Positions 43,160-55,064 of a stretch of 64,000 bases of DNA are shown piece by piece. Numbering within the stretch: the first letter of the stretch is position 1; the number at the start of each line of letters is the position of its first letter. The notes below the pieces were generated by a model. That model searched no databases, was not told the DNA's origin, and saw only the letters and a list, made by a program, of their open reading frames with translations. The stretch is taken from contig CM037593.1 of assembly GCA_021018995.1 (NCBI GenBank), positions 43,723,810-43,787,809 of the forward strand, in the 5' to 3' direction. The stretch is from Chloranthus sessilifolius (Eukaryota; Streptophyta; Magnoliopsida; Chloranthales; Chloranthaceae). Made by a program: the position numbers and the translations under genes.

Positions 43160-44710
43160 TGATTGTCTTACAATATGACCTTGTAAGTGCACAAGTTTAG
43201 ATGTACTAGGCCAAGTACAAGGGTATCGAACCACAGAGATTTGTCGTTTATCTCGATTTAACTTTGGTTTGATCGACTACTTTGTAATATCAGATTTCCT
43301 AAATTATTAAATAAATAAAATAAAATCTAAATAGTTTTGATATAAGAAAGGAGAAGGTAGTCTGGAATCTGTCCTAAAATTCAGATTCGTAAAGAATAAA
43401 ACCTATTTCTTTTCTATAGTGAATCCCAGGTACCCCGCTCCTGGCTACAAGCTTAGTTGCTTCGTTTAGGAATTAGAGAGATCTAATTGCGAGTTAGATA
43501 AATCTAATTTTCAAGGCATCATTCTACGTAACCAACTAAGACTACCCTATAAGGCCTAGCCCGTCGATGAATATCCTATCCAATCTAATCCCAATCCCTA
43601 CAAGGTCACTGAGATTAAACATAATAGAATTAAACCTTTACAATCGCTCATTAATGATGACTCTCAGAACCTCAAACATGCAATCGTACTATTAACGAAA
43701 TTCAAAATAAAGAAAGAAAACAGAATTTTATTGAATACTGATCCAAAATTTATAAGAGATCCCCAATCGAAGCTTAAGCACACATCGATCCAGAGACCTT
43801 CATCATAGCTGAATCAGGCTTTGATTGATGTTCACATTCAGTCTCTCTCCATTCAGAACTATTCCTAAACTAAATTACGAAAACTCACGCAAGAGCTCTC
43901 TAGAAAAGTTCCGCCGTGCGAGTTCCCTAAAACCTAGACCTATGGTCCTTATTTATAGATTACAACGCCCTAGAACATTGTACACGACAAGTAACTCTAG
44001 AGGATCCCTAAAAATCCTCCAAGGAAGATGAATCCGAAAGGGAATCTGTGTAGCTTTGAGTTATCCAGCTCGCCGAAGGTAAATCTGGCGAGGATCTCAA
44101 AATCAGAGGATATCCACAGCTGGAGCAGATGATTTTTTTCTCAGAAACACTATTTTGACCGATCGAATTTGGATTCTCGACCGGTTGGCTTCAGCTGCGC
44201 TCTCTAGGTTGAAGACGCTTCGCGTGGCTTCAGATTTACTTGAACTCCGGATCGGTCAAACCAGTTGTGACTGGTCAAAAATATATACTGAGAGTTAATG
44301 CATTTTGCCCTTTTAATTTCTGACAGGTCGAGCCAGTTGTGACCGGTCTATCTTGATTTTCCTGAAGCTGCCAGGAGTGCTGACCGATCGAAATAACCAT
44401 TTCAATCGGTCCATATGGACTCTCTTCTTTTCCTCTTGGGTTCCTCTTTGCTGCGCTATCCTGGCCAGTCGAAAATGCAATTCTGACCGGTCAAAAAGAA
44501 CTTTTAATGCATTCCTTTTACTACTCTCCCTTGGATTCTTGCCATTGCATTGAGTTTCCTCTTAACTTTGCTCTTTTAACTTGTTTTGCGTTTATCCCGA
44601 TTTTATGCCTGTTGCAACACAACATGAACTAAAAGCCCATATTAGAAGTTAAGTGAGGATTAACAAGGCCGAGATATGGGGATAAATTATGCTACTTTTG
44701 AGGCCAATCA
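43160..44710 (-). repeat. Family-4 3' LTR (element 4b)
   Basis: 1551 bp, tgattgtcttacaatatgac...tgaggccaatca. On the minus strand it is preceded by the PPT GGTTTGGGAGTG. Minus-strand TATA at 43958-43948; motif cluster 44157-44492 (gaccgatcgaattt, cgaccggttgg, ggtcaaaccag, gaccggtct, gaccgatcgaaat, ggccagtcgaaaa, gaccggtcaaa). Confidence 0.8.
44157..44492 (-). promoter_or_regulatory. GACCGGTC/GACCGATCGA motif cluster, LTR 4b
   Basis: Same words and same place as in LTR 4a (16862-17180), 200-530 bp upstream of the minus-strand TATA. Confidence 0.7.
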
Positions 44711-44940
44711 CACTCCCAAACCTCAACTTTGCTAGTCCTCGAGCAAAGACAATATTAGAACTGTAACCTAGAAGCAAATTATTCTAATATTATATAGACT
44801 ACTCTAAAAAGTAAAAGCTACTTTCGTAGGGAACATGATTGCATTTAGCACATGCAACATGCCTTTAAACCCCTAAGTGATCCCTAGTGGAGGAGTTGTG
44901 TCTCCTAAGGGTTTTCAGTGAAGACGCCCACAAACTTTCA
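44711..44940 (-). promoter_or_regulatory. Conserved hairpin block and PPT, element 4b
   Basis: Plus-strand arms: CTTTGCT 44727-44733/AGCAAAG 44742-44748; TTGCAT 44839-44844/ATGCAA 44852-44857; AGGAG 44891-44895/CTCCT 44902-44906; a CTAAG/CCTAG pair with one mismatch between them. Order and spacing are as in family 1 and family 3b. Confidence 0.7.
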
Positions 44941-45618
44941 AAATAGGTTCAAAATCATCGATAAAAGAGTTTTCAAAAATTGGTTTTCATATAATATATA
45001 CATTTTAAATTCAAAACCTGTAATTACTTCAGCATGCAAATTTTCATTTTCAGATACCGATGCCATGATAATACCATTGTTGCATATTCCAATTAACACA
45101 ATGCTCTGATCCTTAGAATAATCTTTCAATCATGCTTAGGGTGTCGTGTGTGCATGTGCCAATGCTTAAATCATTCTATCTCCGAACTAATCCAAATCGG
45201 GAATCGTCAGATCCTAGTCTCGACTAAATCCTCACTTTAAGTATACACTCACAACAAAATCACTTCGATGAATGATTTACTTTATCACTCACATATGAGA
45301 TAGAATTATAACATGAATTAAAAAGATCTCACATGGTATAAGAAAGATGGTGCATTAATGAAATTTTAAAGTAATCTCATAATGAAGGATGTTTGTGTCC
45401 TAAACACGTCATACCAAGCACCATAAGCATTACACTATCACTCTCCACAAGGCATTTACCACTTAAGATTGGATCAAGGTCTTTTCAAAGTTGCAAATGG
45501 TATGAATGTTCAAGGACATTTTTTTGGCTACTTGGCTTCTAAATGATGGCCACTTATTTAAAGATCCTTACGCACTCATGTATCCATTTTTATCAGTACT
45601 TACCTTGTTGTGGGAGAC
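44941..45618 (-). other. 3' non-coding region of element 4b
   Basis: AT-rich sequence between integrase stop and hairpin block. Frames at 44918-45129 are not genes. It shares 'gcacattt/tggctacttgg...aaatgatggcc' (about 45515-45550) with the flank of the other integrase fragment (42945-42985). Confidence 0.5.
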
Positions 45619-45855
45619 TTAGGAATAGAATCATCGGACATAGCCAGCGTTGATTGGCTCAAGAAAGTGATCTTCATCCTTGGTGGTGAGGCAGAGCGCG
45701 TATCCAGGAAGTACCTCTTAGATGATGTAAGGTTCTTCCCAGTTTGGCCTGAATTTGCCTCTCGGATCAGCGTGAAGAGATGGGAAGATTTTCTTGATTA
45801 TGGTGTCTCCCACTTTTAAATCTCGGATGCGAACATGCTTGTTGTAAGCACTGTG
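45619..45855 (-). pseudogene. pol: Integrase C-terminal fragment, element 4b
   Basis: Minus-strand translation: VRIRDLKVGDTIIKKIFPSL, then HADPRGKFRPNWEEPYII, stop, EVLPGYALCLTTKDEDHFLEP, INAGYVR, stop, FYS and the terminal stop at 45621-45619. The DPRGKFxPNWxGPY word is the C-terminal integrase signature of plant gypsy elements. It is followed downstream by the 3' non-coding region, hairpin block and 3' LTR of family 4, so it belongs to that family. Confidence 0.75.
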
Positions 45856-45864
45856 ATTCACCCT

Positions 45865-46062
45865 TTAATACGTCGCCCCATCATTCTTCAACCAGAATGG
45901 CATGACTCGGTAACAGAAAGTTCCCCATGGAGTATTGAACGTTGTATTATCTCGGTCTGCTTCTGCCATCTTAATCTGATTGTAATTGGAGAATTCATCC
46001 AGGAATGAGAGCATCCTATGCCTGACAGTGTTATCGACAAAGATATAAATGGTCGATAACAT
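45865..46062 (-). pseudogene. pol: Reverse transcriptase fragment (Ty3-gypsy)
   Basis: A 65-codon frame with MLSFLDEFSNYNQIKMAEAD and TTFNTPWGTFCYRVMPFWLK plus NDGATY. These are the RT fingers/palm words FxDxFSGYNQI and TPWGTFxYxVMPFGLKNAGATYQ. The piece ends just before the catalytic YxDD would come and is joined directly to the integrase C-terminus, so RT palm, RNase H and most of integrase are deleted. At 46062 it abuts a family-3 LTR fragment. Confidence 0.8.
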
Positions 46063-47238
46063 CTTCCTTCTGTTCCCAGATATTTATGAAATTAAAATAC
46101 CGTTACACCATATATCATGTCCCTAGCGTTGGTCGTCAATCAAAACTAGAATCCTATCAATATAGATTTAATCTAATCAATAATCTCCTAAAACTTGGGC
46201 ATCAATCAAATTCGAGAAAATTGAAGATGGAAAAGTAAAACCGTTACACTAATTGGCAAATCTCAATCTGAGTTGTCAATTCAAATAAAAATTTGAAGAT
46301 GTTTACAAAGTGGAAAATTGCAATAAAATAAATCTAAACTAGAAAGCAAAGTAAAAATGTATCTTTCACCCCTCAGTCGTAGACGTCAATTGCTTCTTAG
46401 AAACTACAGATATCTACACTATTCTTCCAATTCTCAATCCCAGTCATCAATTATGATCGAGGAACCTTGGATATCTAAACTACTCTAAACTACTTTTAAT
46501 CAGAAGAAAACCCAACCTCAATCCTCAATTGATGCTGAGAAATTCTTTGATAAAATTATTCCTGTGTCGAGCTCTCTTATTTTTAGATCATAAGGAGTCA
46601 GTTTACAGTGATCTAATCCTAATAAAAAAACTACTAAAAATAAAAGATACCTACTATAACTCTACTTCTAATTCTAGCTTTCCTTGCTTTGAATAGTTGA
46701 TGCGCCTTTGGACTTTCTCCTTAATTTCAGTAACCGAGATATTTAGGAGTCTTTCTTCATTAATCTACTCAGATTCATGATTTGCTAAACTTCTAATTTA
46801 AGAGTTCTTCTAAATTGGTGCATGGTGGTGTAGATCTTCACGTGATCACTAGCAATGAGAAGCTTACTTCTGTAAAATTGTAAATTATGATTTCTCTTTT
46901 TTAGGATGATTCTTTATTACGAATGATTGTTTTCTCTTTGGTATTGCCTTCTGCTGGAACGCCTTCTGAACAATCATAAATTACGATTTTTTTATTTTTC
47001 TCTTGTAGCTCTGTTCAATCATAAAGTACGATTTTAGACTTTATTCATGCGTCTAAGAATCTTTTTCACTCAATCGTCTTTCTTACTACTTTTTGAGTTC
47101 ATTTCAATGAAGATTAATACTTTGGTTCTCTTTTACTGATTTTCTTTAATACATATACATCATTAACTTATTTGTAGCAAACTGAGGTTTAGCAGCACTA
47201 AGTTAAGGGTGATAAAATGGTATATTCTGTGACTGATC
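46063..47238 (-). repeat. Family-3 3' LTR fragment (copy 3c)
   Basis: Homologous to 13404-14875 from about base 270 onward (tatttatgaaattaaaatac). It contains the motif cluster 46870-47035 (aaattgtaaattatgattt, aatcataaattacgatttt, aatcataaagtacgatttt) and ends near gtgactgatcc, followed by a decayed PPT side. Confidence 0.7.
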
Positions 47239-49230
47239 CCAAACTTACGTTTTGCTAGTCCCTAGCAAACAAGGAAAGGATTACTAATATAAAATTCAAA
47301 TGCCACTTTCATAGGGAGCACAATTGCATTTAGCAGATGGAGCAAGCCTTTAAACCCCTAGGTGATCTCTAGTGGAGGAGTTGTAGTCTCCTGAAGGTTT
47401 TCAGTAAAGTTACCTACAAACTTTAAAATATTTTTCAATTTTTCAATTTTTTTCAAAATAAAACAAAAATTAAAAAATCTACACTAATTTTATACACTAG
47501 CTAAATTAATCATCATATGGTTATTATGATTTTTAAAAATTATAATTCTTTTATATCCTTACTTTCCATCATAACAATTATCCTTAATCAGAACTCAATA
47601 ATTTCAATCTTGTAAAGCGTGGAGTATGTGTGTACCAGTGAAAAGTTTATTCATCATAAATTTTTCTAAACTGGAGATTTAAAAAATATTTTCATCCAAA
47701 CTCTCACTATAGGCATACTCTGAAAAAGATATCAAAATTTTTTTTGGGTTCTCTCAATATGATATATATGATAAATTCAAAGGACATTTGACTGATAAAT
47801 AAATCTCATGAAATGGATAATCATTTATGTTCTTATGATTTATTGTTTATTTATAGTATCTATAGCACATATCTCCACTAGACTCATACTTTTGCAAATA
47901 ATAAATCAGAAAGGTCTTTGTTCGACTTGTAATGGGGCTTTGGGTTTAAAAGGTTTCAAAGAAAGGTAGATAGGATTCAAACGTTTCTGAGAATTTAGTT
48001 CTTCCTTCTCTATCTTCTTCTCTTCTTTTCTATTCTATTTTAGTAAGTATCCAAAAAGTTGGATAACTTCTTCCCATTTTATTTTTTTCTCTTCTTTGTA
48101 AATCTCATTTCTTCTTTTGATTATTTTCTTCATCTATCCTTTTGATTTTCTGCTTTGGAAACTCTTTTCTTCTCTTATTTTTATTTTTATTTTTTTTTAG
48201 AATCAAAATTTCAATTTTTTACTCTTTTCCCTATTTTCTTCTTTTATTTATTCTCAGTCATACCCTTTTGTGGCATATCCCTTATCTATTTTCTTATACT
48301 CCTTTCACTCCCTCTTCCCTTCTTTTGCATTCAAAATTATAAAAAATTATAAGGGTTAAAGGTTGAAAGCTTTGGAAGGTTAAGGGTTTATAAAATCTTG
48401 GTACAAAGAAATTTAGTTTAGACTTTCAATATAGGTTCAAAGGATAAATTCTTTCTGGGATTTTAACTTTTTGGCTTTGTTTTAAACAAAAGATGGCCTT
48501 TAATCATCTTTACGATTTACTAGCATGGATGTCATATTATTTTTATACATTTAATAGATAGTTCTAAAAAAACAAATCATCATATGCACAAAATATTTGA
48601 TTCAAAGTTCAACAATATGAGATTTCGTATAATGCAGTTAAGAAGTTTAAGGAAAAATTTAAGCTTCAATAGATAGTAGTCTCTCTCTCAAAATAAAAAG
48701 AGGAAATTGTGGCTCAAAAGCTCACTAGTTTTATCATTGTGAAACTATAATATAAATATTGTAGTTCCGATCAATCGTATACTTTCACACATTTAATCTG
48801 ATACAGTATTCAAAAGAGCTAAGCATGAATTGTAATTGCTCTATTTTTTTTATTGTTGAACTCCTACTACGATGGATCAGAAGTTTTATGGATTCATAAT
48901 TTTTCTAAAACAAAATAATTAAAAAAAAATAATTATATGCAAAAAACAAACTAAACTAAACTAACTAGTATAATATACACAGAAGTTGTGTATCCCGCCA
49001 AATTTAAATAAGGCAATGCCCCCATTGGCAAAAAAAATAGGGGATACTGTCAATTTTTACTACCATGATGGTGTTGATGCGGCACCGGGCACATAATTTG
49101 CAGAAATATTCAAAAAAAATCTCCCCCAAACTGAGGAGAAATTACTTCCGGCACATACAATAATCGCACCATAAAGAAAATGATTAGAAACAAGAATAAT
49201 AGACAAAAGAAATTTCTATAAATTAAACAA
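47239..49230 (-). other. 3' non-coding region of element 3c/3d
   Basis: Colinear with 25608-26354 (3b) and 9790-10500 (3a). Contains a decayed hairpin block (47239-47420), T-rich low complexity (48000-48350), 'catctttacgatttactagc' (~48500) and 'ttggcaaaaaaaataggg' (~49025). Hydrophobic T-rich frames at 48142-48352 are not genes. It stops at 49230 against an LTR piece, so PBS, gag and ORF2 of this element are deleted. Confidence 0.6.
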
Positions 49231-49536
49231 AATTGTAATGCTAGTATAGGATCGTTCCCACGAGGAAGTGTTTTATCTTTGTATTAACTTTTATTTTCTA
49301 AAAATTTATATTTATCTTTAAGGTCCTAAACTACTTGAGAAATATGAATAAAAGAATGGTTTATAAACTAAAGCACAGAAAATAAATCCAAATCTTCAAA
49401 CTTCTGGATCTGGGTAGTCAATCAGTTTCCTTCTGTTCTCGAATAGTTATGAAATTAAAATACTGTTACACCATATATCAAGTCTCGTAGCGTTGTTATA
49501 AAAACATAAAAATAAAAATCCCCTAGCGTTGGTCAT
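49231..49536 (-). repeat. Family-3 5' LTR of element 3c/3d, left part
   Basis: From aattgtaatgctagtatagg onward it matches LTRs 3a and 3b (gctagtataggatcgttccc). It is interrupted at GTCAT by element C and continues at 62748. Confidence 0.7.
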
Positions 49537-52254
49537 TGTTGATCACTGAAAAGTACCACTCTTCACCTCTTAACCTAGCCTTTGCTGGATCTTGAAGCTG
49601 ACTAATAACTCCTTTTTAGCTTGTTTTATAGTTAGGAATAAATTGTGCAGTTTAACACAAAGTTTGTGCTTTTGGTGCCAAGAAGAGAGAGAATGCAAGT
49701 AAAAGATGAAAGTTGAACCGGAAAGTGATGGAACACCATGGTGGTACACACCATGGTGACTATTTGGCATGTCATAATGGACCAAGGAAATCCAGCAGAT
49801 GAAAGAAGTATAGGTGATAGTGGAGGAAGCTGCAACAAAGGCATGTGCATAGCAGCAGAGGATCCAAGGACCTATCTCGCATAGGTGAGGTGCAACCTCG
49901 TGCTATTGAAATTAGTTGGCAGAGCTCTCTCATGCAGCTAAGACATGCAGCATAATAGAGCTCACAAAGAAGTTGCGCAACTCAAGGAAGGGGTTATCAC
50001 AAAGCTCATCTTGCGCAGCAATCGCGCACTTCAGCTGCAAGCTACATGTGAAGAAACTCGCGGAGCTGTTGCACACTAAGCCTTCAAAAATACTACTAGC
50101 AAAGCTGTCGTGAGGATCAAGCATTCATGCAGCTGCACGCATTACCTCATGAGACCAATTGGTGCGAACAACTGCAAAGACTTTACGAAGTTCTCACTTG
50201 CTTCTGGAAGAGAAAGACGCCCAAAAGTTCTCTTGCGTAGCTCTCGCGTAGCTCTCACACGCCAAAAGGTTTAAATCTATACCGAGCGAGATGCAGAGGC
50301 GTCTGCGCGGATACCTCGCGAATGAAGTCTCTGAAGCTCTCTTGTGCGAGCAAGCTAAGCATTGAAAATCCTTCTGCGTGAGTGCACACAAAGCTGAAGC
50401 ACCTGCGCGAGCATCCAAAGCTCTACTGTGTGAGATAGCAATATTCAAAGCTAAACTCTACCCTGCGAACACTCTGTAGCTGCATGACAGAAGTGATATG
50501 CAGAAGCCAACCTCGCGATGCTCGAGCTCTCCACTTCTCAATCTTAACTGAAGGACATTTTGGAGATTTCCCTAGGTCTAGGGCACACATCCCGAGGCTT
50601 AGATTTTGATGCACACATCCCAAGACATCCAAGGGTGATAACAATGCCACATCTATTTGAAAAAAATTAGGGTTTACCCTTCTCTCAGCCACAGAATTAG
50701 GGCTAAGTATAAAAGTTGTGCTTGTAAGTTAGAAACTATCATTCATTTTCTCCTTCAACCTCTATCAGCTGAGAGCTCAAGCAGGCTAGGGTTAGGGTAG
50801 GGTTTGATCACCTCTTTTTCAATTTTTTTTTCTCTGATAGCCCAACACTTACTGGCTAAATCTTTGGTAAGCATTTAGGTGTAGTTTCATTTGGTTTTGT
50901 AATAGGTCACTTAAACATTGAGATTTTATTTTCAGCTATTGTGTATAAGGCTACTGCCTTGAGAAATTTCATTGTTAGTAACATCAGATCAATAAAATTT
51001 ATATTTGAATACTTACTCAATCTGTTATTTTCCTATTTATTCGTAGTTCTGTTCAGGCTATAGCATACATTTAGGATTTGAGCTTATTGAAAGGCCCATG
51101 GAAGCTTGAGCTTTTGTAGCATTGGGATCGTGGTGGCAGACATCAGTTTTCATGTTCTATCAAAGCATTTGTGGGTAAGGGAGTCTCTGTGGATATCCTA
51201 TGACCATTAGAGTGGACAGACTATAGCCCTAGGGCAAACTTGGTTATAGATCTGAGATGGATTCTTTCTCTATGCACTTGGCCTTGTAGCCTAGTGAGAG
51301 ATTGTGTAGGAACAGACTCCCCTTTGACTTACTTGGCCGCTATCAGATGTTAGATTTGACTTCTCTGTAGTGATTGCAGACTAGGAGGCTGAGTCATTGC
51401 AAGCCTTTTGTAGCAATGATCAGTTGTGCTTAAGTCCTTATTCAACTTGTTGCTTTTCCTTTGTGTGGGCATCAATGTGCTGCTGGCCTTGACAATACAC
51501 ATAGGATTTTATGGGTTGAAACTCCTATTAATGTAAGCTAGATCTGTGGGCAAATCTGGGGAGCTTGGAGCACTGGCAGACATAGTGTCTACAAAGGTAT
51601 TCATGGCCTAACTTGATTCATTGGAGGAGGTTTGATCAGCTCACTCATTTGGATTAGGTTAGTTCTTCAAGTTTGATCAATGGGATTTGACAGACTCTAT
51701 TGGATAGACTATGGCCATTTGAGTGGACAGACTATAGCCTTAAGAGCACCCCAAATGGCTTGGGTTAAGTTAGATTCTTCTACCATGCTGAGGTTATTGA
51801 TAACACTTCAGTAAGGATTTACTGCAAAGAGAGCCCTAAATCTTAGTTACACAACTGAATGAACTTTAACCTAGACAGCTTACTTCTCACCCTTTTATCT
51901 TTATTTTGACACACCATCACCACCCTCTTCATAACCCTTTCTTAGGATAGGAATGTACTTTATTTCTTTTCTTTTTAATAGGTAATTTAGTGTAGTTGTG
52001 ACACCCAACTCCCTTTCCTTAGGATTGTCAGATCTATGACCAGATTTGGAGGCCTACTATTATAGCCCATTTTGGGTTCTAGATCAATGTCTCTATGGGA
52101 CAAACTCTTCCTTATCAAAACTTGCTACAATAGCCCTGTGTCTTGCAAGCTTAGGATTACTTTAGTTGTGTTGTTTCCATATTCTATTTTACTTTGATTT
52201 TAATTTGTTTTCACCACACAATCAGAATAACATACACTAGTAAATCTGATAATA
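49537..52254 (+). repeat. 5' LTR of element C
   Basis: 2718 bp, TGTTGATCACTG...ctgataata (the final CA has mutated to TA). TCGCGA cluster 49875-50530; TATA TATAAAA 50708-50714; candidate splice donor CTTTG|GTAAGC at 50867. Pairs with 60054-62747. Confidence 0.85.
49875..50530 (+). promoter_or_regulatory. TCGCGA-type motif cluster, 5' LTR of C
   Basis: ctcgcatag, cctcgtgct, cttgcgcagcaatcgcgcac, actcgcggagct, ctcttgcgtagctctcgcgt, gagcgagatgc, gtctgcgcggatacctcgcg, acctgcgcgagc, cctcgcgatgctcgag. Same set as B. Confidence 0.7.
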
Positions 52255-52260
52255 AGTTTT

Positions 52261-52280
52261 TGGCGCCACTGCCGGGGACA
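52261..52280 (+). other. Primer-binding site (tRNA-Asp), element C
   Basis: TGGCGCCACTGCCGGGGACA, 6 nt after the LTR end. It matches the plant tRNA-Asp-type PBS with few mismatches. Confidence 0.85.
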
Positions 52281-52582
52281 TTGACCTTTTTAGTAGACCT
52301 GAGTTGAATTATATTGTATTATATTATATTTTAGAAAATTCTTTGTAGTTGTGCCATAGTAGAATGAAAGTACCGCTAATTCTTTTTGGAATCTTACAGA
52401 ATTGTACAATAGCAAAAGCAAAAAGCTAGAGCTGCAGCTGGAGTCTAGCTAGCTCTGTCTGCACTTCTTTTACCCTAAAACCTAGTCCTTTAATGTTGAA
52501 TTCCTTATAATTAATTTAGTGTAAATTTGTTAGTTGTTATTTTAGTTTAGAAATTCTTTTAGTGTTGTAAGCATTTTCCTTA

Positions 52583-54070
52583 TTTGCTTGGAACAAGGTC
52601 CCTGAACCCTGAGTTGGAACCTCCAAATCCTGAGGTTGAAAGGATCATCAGACCAAGACACACCAGACAAGGCCCAACTATTGAAACAGAGCTAGCTAAC
52701 ATGGCTGAGAGGCAATGAAACTTGAAGGAATATAATGCACCAGGAGATTACACTTCTCCCTTCTGTATACAATTCCCTTCAGTGGATGGAAACTATGAAT
52801 TCAAGTCCTCTACCATCAATATGCTGCCTCCTTTTCATGGGCTTAGTAAGGAAGATCCTTCCAAGCACATTGACCAATTTTTGGCACTTTGCACCACCTT
52901 CAATATTGTTGGCTTAGGACCTAAAGCCACCAGACTAAGGCTTTTTCCTTTTTCCTTAAAGGACAAAGCCAACACATGACTCTCTAAGCTCCCAAGAAAT
53001 AACATACAAACATGGAGTGACCTCCAAAGCCAATTCCTGGCTAAATTCTTTCCCATGAACAAGAACAGCCTGATGAGGACAAGTATTTTATCATTTAATC
53101 AGTCCTCAACTGAGGATTTTTATGAAGCATGGGAGAGATTCCAGGAGATGTTAAAACAATGCCCCCACCACCAAATTCTAATGTGGCAATTAGTGCAAGT
53201 ATTTTATAAAGGAATTAATCCCAAGAGCAGGGATATGATAGATGCCTCATGTGGTGGTAGCTACCTTCACAAGACAGCTGATGAGGCTTGACAGTTGTTT
53301 GACATTATAGGGGAAAATTCCATGCAGCAGGAGTCACTGTCTCGCAATGATAGCCAGACCCCTGCTAGGTTGGTGAAAGAGTCCACCCCTAGAGGTGGAA
53401 TATATGAAGTGAAGGTGTAGAGTGAGTTGGAGAAGAAGGTGGACAACTTGAGCTTGAAGTTTGACAAATTGATGAATGTGATGCAGCCTAGAATGGTTGC
53501 ACAAGTGGAGGAGGCATATCTGATATGCCAATCTCTCACACATTCACCACATGCTTGTCCATCAGCCAATCAATTCCCTGATTTTGTTATGGAGTAAGCC
53601 AATGCTGCCCAAGCATTTTGGCAGCAACCTGCTAGGTACTCATGGAGGAACCACCCAAATTTGAGATGGAGGCAAGATAATTACCCTCAACCCCAGCAGT
53701 AACAGTTGGTAGCTCCATACAGACCTTAGCACCAGTTTAACCAAGGATACCCACCCGACAGAATTTTCAGTTGCCTGCCCCACAACCCAACTAGTTGGCC
53801 TTGCCCTCACAATAGCCTAGATCCTCTTCTTTTGAAGAAAAAATGATGGCATCCATGCAGAATTTGGGGAGCCTAGTCTAAACTGTGAACTGTCATAGGC
53901 AAAGCATTAAGAAAATAGAGGACCAGCTTGGTCAAATTTGCAATACTTTGAATAGGAGAGAAGAGGTTAAATTGCCTAGCCAACCATTAGCCAACCCTAA
54001 GGTGTAGGACATGATTGGTGAAGCATCCTCCAGCTATGTGGATGATGGTTTAGTAGGCCAAGGAAACTGA
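52583..54070 (+). pseudogene. gag: gag of element C (Athila-type), stops and lost start
   Basis: Colinear with gag of B. The B start ATG is changed to TTG here (tttgcttggaac). Good blocks: NYEFKSSTINMLPPFHGLSK, LRLFPFSLKDKA, SSTEDFYEAWERFQEMLKQC, VFYKGINPKSRDMIDASCGG. The zinc knuckle has lost its first Cys (YLICQSLTHSPHAC instead of CLICQSPSHSLQDC). Two TGG codons became TGA (52978, 53289). The gene ends DDGLVGQGN and TGA at 54068-54070, as in B, with no pol reading frame after it. Confidence 0.8.
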
Positions 54071-54504
54071 GGAGGTCATGAAAAGTGAAGGTGAGTGGTG
54101 AAGAACCAAAAGAATGTGTGTACCATATGTATTGATTGTGTGTTTTGCTTTGAGTTACTTAAAAATTGTTCATTTACTGCTTTAGAATAATGATTTCCTT
54201 GTGTCTCTAATTGTGTTTTGTCATTGTTGTTTTAAGTACTTTTGCATGTCTGTCATCTGAATTTTGATGGTCATGTCTGTTGGTGATAGTTGAGATACTC
54301 TTACAATACATTTCTTGAATTTGATCTGAATTATTATATTTGGAATTATGAATTTGTTATGTTTCAATGTTGATAAAGAGTAACTTAACTGTCATGATGA
54401 ATTGGAGTACATATCAGGTAGTGGTGTTGATGCACACTGTAATGGGTGCATAACTGTGTAAATGCACAGGCCAAGACACAAACTCAGAGAATAGCCTAAA
54501 TTTC
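54071..54504 (+). other. Spacer after gag of element C
   Basis: Non-coding and colinear with 30987-31369 in B. No features beyond T-richness. Confidence 0.5.
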
Positions 54505-54680
54505 AAGCTCGCGAGGCTTAATAGCTTGAATTTTACTCGCGAGGCACCTGAAGCTTTAAAATCTGTCTTCGCGAGGCTCTACTTTTCTTTGCGACTGAAC
54601 CTCTCACGAGGTTAGTTGTGTACTGCACGAGGAATGTGCTCCGCGAGAACTTAACGATAGCTGCGCGAAGCACGGGTTAA
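54505..54680 (+). promoter_or_regulatory. TCGCGA-type motif cluster between gag and ORF2, element C
   Basis: aagctcgcgaggctt, actcgcgaggcac, cttcgcgaggctc, ctcacgaggtt, ctccgcgagaac, ctgcgcgaagcac. It is shorter than in B because part of the array is absent, but it lies in the same place. Confidence 0.65.
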
Positions 54681-54684
54681 GCCC

Positions 54685-54690
54685 TATAAA
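54685..54690 (+). promoter_or_regulatory. Candidate internal TATA box before ORF2, element C
   Basis: TATAAA in 'aagccctataaacccagcg', immediately after the motif cluster and ~375 nt upstream of the ORF2 ATG. The leader has a candidate donor ATTTG|GTAAG at 54920. In B the site reads CATAAA. Confidence 0.45.
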
Positions 54691-55064
54691 CCCAGCGATT
54701 TCCTCATTTTTGCCATTTCATTTCTCTTTGCCCTAATTTTACCTGTCCACTTTTGAGCTCCTCCTTTTTTCTTCTTCTTTCTATATTGCCCTTTCCAATA
54801 AACCCCAGCTAGTTCCCTCATACATTTTTACTCCCCATCACCTTCTGGTCATTTTGAGCTAGGTTTGGGGGATTTGAGCATCTGTGCAACGTGTGAAGTG
54901 AAACCCTAGCTATCATTTGGTAAGATTTCTCACTCTCTTTCAGTTGATTTAATTGGACATTACTTTAGTATAAGTTGAGAGCAATTTGGAGTCTGTTTTA
55001 TCTGTGAAGAGTGCATTACAATTGCTGGGATTTTGAAACCCTAATTTTGAGAAACTGAATAGAT

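Noticed and set aside
48142..48352. Hydrophobic 66-codon frames as membrane proteins
   Set aside because: T-rich low-complexity DNA in the 3' non-coding region of a family-3 element; Phe/Leu/Ser runs follow from composition.
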